64,000 bases of DNA from DATKYQ01 sp964640665 (GTDB lineage: Bacteria; Myxococcota; B64-G9), in the NCBI GenBank assembly GCA_964640665.1, contig CAZXHT010000012.1, positions 22,596 to 86,595 of the forward strand, read 5' to 3'. A program made the translations under genes and the position numbers. The notes beneath the pieces were generated by a model. That model was not told where the DNA came from. It saw only the letters and a program-made list of their open reading frames with translations, and searched no databases. The stretch's first letter is position 1. Each line of letters begins with the position of its first letter. Of the stretch, positions 61,383-64,000 are shown in pieces.

Positions 61383-63516
61383 GGCAACCTCCCGTATGTG
61401 GTCTATTATCCTACATGTAGTACTATGTAGTCAAGTTTTTGTCTTTGTCTGTGGTTGTAACCGCGGACCGGGCGCCGGTGCCAAGGAGGGACAACTCGAT
61501 GGTTCGTCCGGGAATAAGTCCATCGGCCAGGCTGCGAAAAAGCAGGCAGGTCCTCCGACAGGCAAGGATATCGATAACTACGAAGATGAATCAGAGCCTG
61601 TCATGCAGCCAGTGCGCGAGGCCGGAGACTACGATGCGGGATCGGTGCGTGGTGTAAAACTGGTTCGCCTGTATGCCGACTCGGTGCGCAACCTGGACCG
61701 CCGCCAGCGCAAGTTGACCTATCATCTGTCCCGGGCGGTGCTGGCCGGCCGAGACATCGTCTTCGACCAGTTGCACCCCAACAACCTCGAGATTCGCCAG
61801 CTGATCGAGTCGATCCACGAGCAAAACACTGGAAGCGATCCAAACCTGAACGCGGCCATGGTGCGTTACCTGAATCTATTGTGGATCAACGGGGGGCTCT
61901 ACGATTCGATCTCTCAGATGAAGATCACACCCGGGTTTTCATACGCCGAGTTGCAAGAGGCGGCCCGGGCCGCAAACGCAGTGGGCGCCGAGTTGGGCCT
62001 CGCCAGGGACGAGTTGCTGGAAGATAAGTTGTCCAGGCTGAAAAGGCTGATTTTCGATCCCGACTATCACGGGCTGCTTGCCGACCCGCGCCCGCATCAG
62101 GGCCGTGACATTCTGCGGGCGTCGCACCTCAACCTTTACCGCGGGATCGGCATGCGCGATGTGGCTCATTTCAAGGAGGCACATCCCCGCAACTCGAGGC
62201 TGGTTCGCATCGACGGCCGCCCGCTCGAGGAGATCTACCGTGCCGGGGACAAGACGCGAAAGATTGCGAAAGGCAGGTATTGGCAGGAACTTGGCGGGGT
62301 GATCCTGCGGCTGCAAGACGCCATGACCTGCGCCCGACGCCCGCAGCGCATGATTCTAACAGACCTTGTGGAACACCTGCGCACCGGTAACGCGTCGGCC
62401 TTCGAAAATGCCCAGCGCAACCTGGTTGCCCGCCCGTTCGATGTAGAGTTCTATCTCGGCTTCGGCGACACCGGCCTGGATCCGCGCGGAGTCAAGGGAC
62501 TCTACTATGGCCTGGTTGCAAACCTGGACAAGCCCGCTACTTTGCGACTGGCTTCTCTGACGCGCCAGATCCAGTATTTCGAGGATCGCATGCCATGGGA
62601 TCCAGCCTTTGCAAAACACTGGACGAACACGCCCGCGGCCGAGGCGGTAGATCTGATAGCGCTTGCGGGAAGGTCTGCGCCGCTGGCGGCGCACGCCTAC
62701 GACGTCATGTCAGCGCCTGAAGACGGCCTGATCAAGGTGCTCTTGTTCACTAACGTGATTGAGGCCGAGCGCCAGGCGGTCTTTACCAGGCTGGCTCGTG
62801 AGTTCGTGCCGCCGGCCGCGCAAGCTGGAGTGATTTCGGGGCTTTCTGACATGGCTTTCGCACAGGCCGCGCTGAGAGAGGTGATAGGCAAGTGGATCGG
62901 CAAGACGGGCAGGCGGGCGCACAAGAAACTGGCGGCGAGCTACAAGACGATCGTGGAACTCAGGGCCGAACTGGTTTCGTTGTGGTTGCTAGCCGATCCC
63001 AAACTGGTGGAGCTGGGACTGTTGGTCGGCGACAAGCAAGTCAGGGCCGCCTACGACTTCAACGCCGCCGCCCTGACGCTGGATGCGGCGCTGATTCGCG
63101 ATCGCGAAATCCATGACGCCAGGCTGCTGGCGCGCAGGATAGTAGCCCGTTACCTGGTTGAAAAAGCGAAAGTGATAAGTTTCGCGCAAAAGGACGGCAA
63201 GACCTACCCGGTGGTGGAAGACTGGCAAAAGCTCAGAAAAGAGTTGGCAAAGTTACTGATAAAATGCGAACGTATACTGACCACCGGCAACCGCCAAATT
63301 GCCCTGCGCCTGCTAGCCGCCTACGCCGGCCCTTCAGAGTGGAAGCACATAGAAGAATGGACCCAAAGAGCCGCCAAAACCGGCCTGCGGCGCAGGCATG
63401 CCTTCGTGATGCCCAAGCTAAGGCCCGGCTTCGACTCCGCGCACAAGGTAATCGACGCCTCGATCTCCTTCGACGAAAGCTTCGATCGGCAAATGGTGCG
63501 CTACCGCTCCTACTGA
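61381..63516 (+). CDS. Large lipoprotein, unknown function
   Basis: 711 residues from the ATG at 61381, or 706 from the ATG at 61396. The N-terminus (SIILHVVLCSQVFVFVCGC) has lipobox FVCGC. The rest is helical and soluble with no family I know: YHLSRAVLAGRDIVFDQLHP, LEDKLSRLKRLIFDPDYHGL. Neither ATG has a good ribosome site, and the long open frame to 61066 runs antisense through the small secreted gene and is not used. The first 16 residues' DNA also holds the minus-strand promoter and operator of that gene. Confidence 0.75.
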   Translation: MATSRMWSIILHVVLCSQVFVFVCGCNRGPGAGAKEGQLDGSSGNKSIGQAAKKQAGPPTGKDIDNYEDESEPVMQPVREAGDYDAGSVRGVKLVRLYADSVRNLDRRQRKLTYHLSRAVLAGRDIVFDQLHPNNLEIRQLIESIHEQNTGSDPNLNAAMVRYLNLLWINGGLYDSISQMKITPGFSYAELQEAARAANAVGAELGLARDELLEDKLSRLKRLIFDPDYHGLLADPRPHQGRDILRASHLNLYRGIGMRDVAHFKEAHPRNSRLVRIDGRPLEEIYRAGDKTRKIAKGRYWQELGGVILRLQDAMTCARRPQRMILTDLVEHLRTGNASAFENAQRNLVARPFDVEFYLGFGDTGLDPRGVKGLYYGLVANLDKPATLRLASLTRQIQYFEDRMPWDPAFAKHWTNTPAAEAVDLIALAGRSAPLAAHAYDVMSAPEDGLIKVLLFTNVIEAERQAVFTRLAREFVPPAAQAGVISGLSDMAFAQAALREVIGKWIGKTGRRAHKKLAASYKTIVELRAELVSLWLLADPKLVELGLLVGDKQVRAAYDFNAAALTLDAALIRDREIHDARLLARRIVARYLVEKAKVISFAQKDGKTYPVVEDWQKLRKELAKLLIKCERILTTGNRQIALRLLAAYAGPSEWKHIEEWTQRAAKTGLRRRHAFVMPKLRPGFDSAHKVIDASISFDESFDRQMVRYRSY
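61405..61434 (-). promoter_or_regulatory. Promoter with palindromic operator between divergent genes
   Basis: Minus strand TTGACT (61434-61429), 18-nt spacer, GATAAT (61410-61405). A perfect 10-bp palindrome CTACATGTAG (61411-61420) fills the first half of the spacer, with a second ATGTAG half-site at 61425-61430. Its position between -35 and -10 suggests a repressor site. The site also lies inside the first codons of the plus-strand lipoprotein. Confidence 0.55.
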
Positions 63517-63552
63517 GCGGCTCATCCGTCGTTTGGAATGGCAAGCCACGGG

Positions 63553-63589
63553 TTGACAAAGACTATTATCAATAATACACTTGTTGATA
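63553..63589 (+). promoter_or_regulatory. Promoter and likely autoregulation site of the RHH/PIN toxin-antitoxin pair
   Basis: TTGACA (63553-63558), 17-nt spacer, TACACT (63576-63581). An inverted repeat TATCAA-N11-TTGATA (63567-63572 and 63584-63589) flanks the -10 box, the usual place where the antitoxin-toxin complex binds. The ribosome site GGGAG and ATG of the antitoxin follow. Confidence 0.65.
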
Positions 63590-63613
63590 GAAGGTAATAC
63601 CACGGGAGAACTC

Positions 63614-63850
63614 ATGAAAACGACTTCTTTAAAGCTCCCACACAAGTTGGAGGTCCGGCTGCGAGAGCTTGCGGTCAGGCAAAGGCGCTCGAAGTCGGAT
63701 ATCGTCCGGGTCGCGCTGGATTTATATCTTGAGGCCGAAGGCCGTGGCGCCGGATCGTTTGCCGATCTGGCCTGCGATCTGGTCGGATGTGTGTCCGGCC
63801 GCGCCGATCTGTCCTGCAATCCTGAGTACATGGACGGTTACGGCGGATGA
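63614..63850 (+). CDS. RHH antitoxin (VapB-like)
   Basis: 78 residues from the ATG at 63614 (GGGAG 6 nt upstream). LKLPHKLEVRLRELAVRQRR followed by SKSDIVRVALDLYLEA is a ribbon-helix-helix DNA-binding domain. Its C-terminus (LSCNPEYMDGYGG) is the expected toxin-binding end. It represses its own operon and neutralises the following PIN toxin. ATG of the toxin overlaps its stop (ATGA). Confidence 0.93.
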   Translation: MKTTSLKLPHKLEVRLRELAVRQRRSKSDIVRVALDLYLEAEGRGAGSFADLACDLVGCVSGRADLSCNPEYMDGYGG

Positions 63851-64000
63851 GGGAGAAGATCATCCTGGACACCGGGCCTCTGGTCGCCTATCTCAACCGA
63901 AACGATCAATACCACCAATGGGCCGTGGACGAGATGGGGCGAATCGAACCGGCGCTTCTTACCTGCGAGGCCGTGTTATCCGAAGCGTGTTTTCTACTGA
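63847..64000 (+). CDS. PIN-domain toxin (VapC-like), cut by the window end
   Basis: The first 51 residues are visible: MREKIILDTGPLVAYLNRND begins with the first acidic residue of the PIN nuclease (LDTGPLVA), and LTCEAVLSEACFLL has the second acidic position (E in CEAVLSEA). An RNase of the VapC type; incomplete at 64000. Confidence 0.9.
   Translation, partial: MREKIILDTGPLVAYLNRNDQYHQWAVDEMGRIEPALLTCEAVLSEACFLL

Overview
The window is about 60% GC and reads as chromosomal DNA from an uncultivated deltaproteobacterial or Myxococcota-like bacterium. The clues are a large secreted lipoproteome (MopE-type Cys/Asp metal-binding repeats, lamin-tail domains, choice-of-anchor-D repeats), a lysine-rich histone-H1-like tail on an enzyme, TonB/ExbD-type parts, a PrkA-like kinase and a KQSLYFPEEML-type ribbon-helix-helix protein. 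The lineage is inferred from gene content only. There is no phage, insertion sequence, CRISPR array, rRNA or tRNA, and no gap between genes exceeds about 300 bp.

Layout: 1-6.5 kb holds a tautomerase (partial), an amidohydrolase, a B12-binding radical SAM enzyme, a Cys-rich lipoprotein, a class II aldolase with a lysine tail and an M15-like peptidase. 7.1-17.7 kb is a minus-strand nuoABCDHIJKLMN operon that lacks nuoE, nuoF and nuoG, with an ExbD-like gene appended. 17.8-27 kb has a GH92 mannosidase, a truncated TPR-type gene, a GDPD lipoprotein, an SDR, a rhomboid protease, a cold-shock protein, asnS, and an M23 protein with a decayed L,D-transpeptidase domain. 27.2-37.3 kb has a TonB-like protein, two tiny overlapping membrane-protein genes that look like selenoproteins, a PEBP protein, a SprT-like protein, paired lipoproteins, rlmN, a PfkB kinase, HU and two-subunit class I fumarase. 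37.3-49 kb has an SSF symporter pair, a metal-uptake-like cluster (His/Cys membrane protein, porin, binding protein, permease, no ATPase) and large Ca/metal-binding and lamin-tail lipoproteins. 49-64 kb has two GT-C glycosyltransferases co-transcribed with a PrkA-like kinase, a TonB receptor coupled to a 5'-nucleotidase C-terminal-domain protein, further lipoproteins and a RHH/PIN toxin-antitoxin pair cut by the window end.

The most interesting find is at 28.2-28.6 kb. Two tandem short ORFs each carry an in-frame TGA, and 20-21 nt after each TGA comes the apical loop of a hairpin with GG at the start of the loop, as in bacterial SECIS elements. Reading through the TGAs makes the two genes overlap by 17 nt and restores a Cys-like redox motif in each (T-U-M-S-P-G-C and T-U-S-F-M-C-N-P). 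A plausible promoter (TGGACA-N17-TAGACT) and a ribosome binding site precede them. Ordinary gene calling would miss both.
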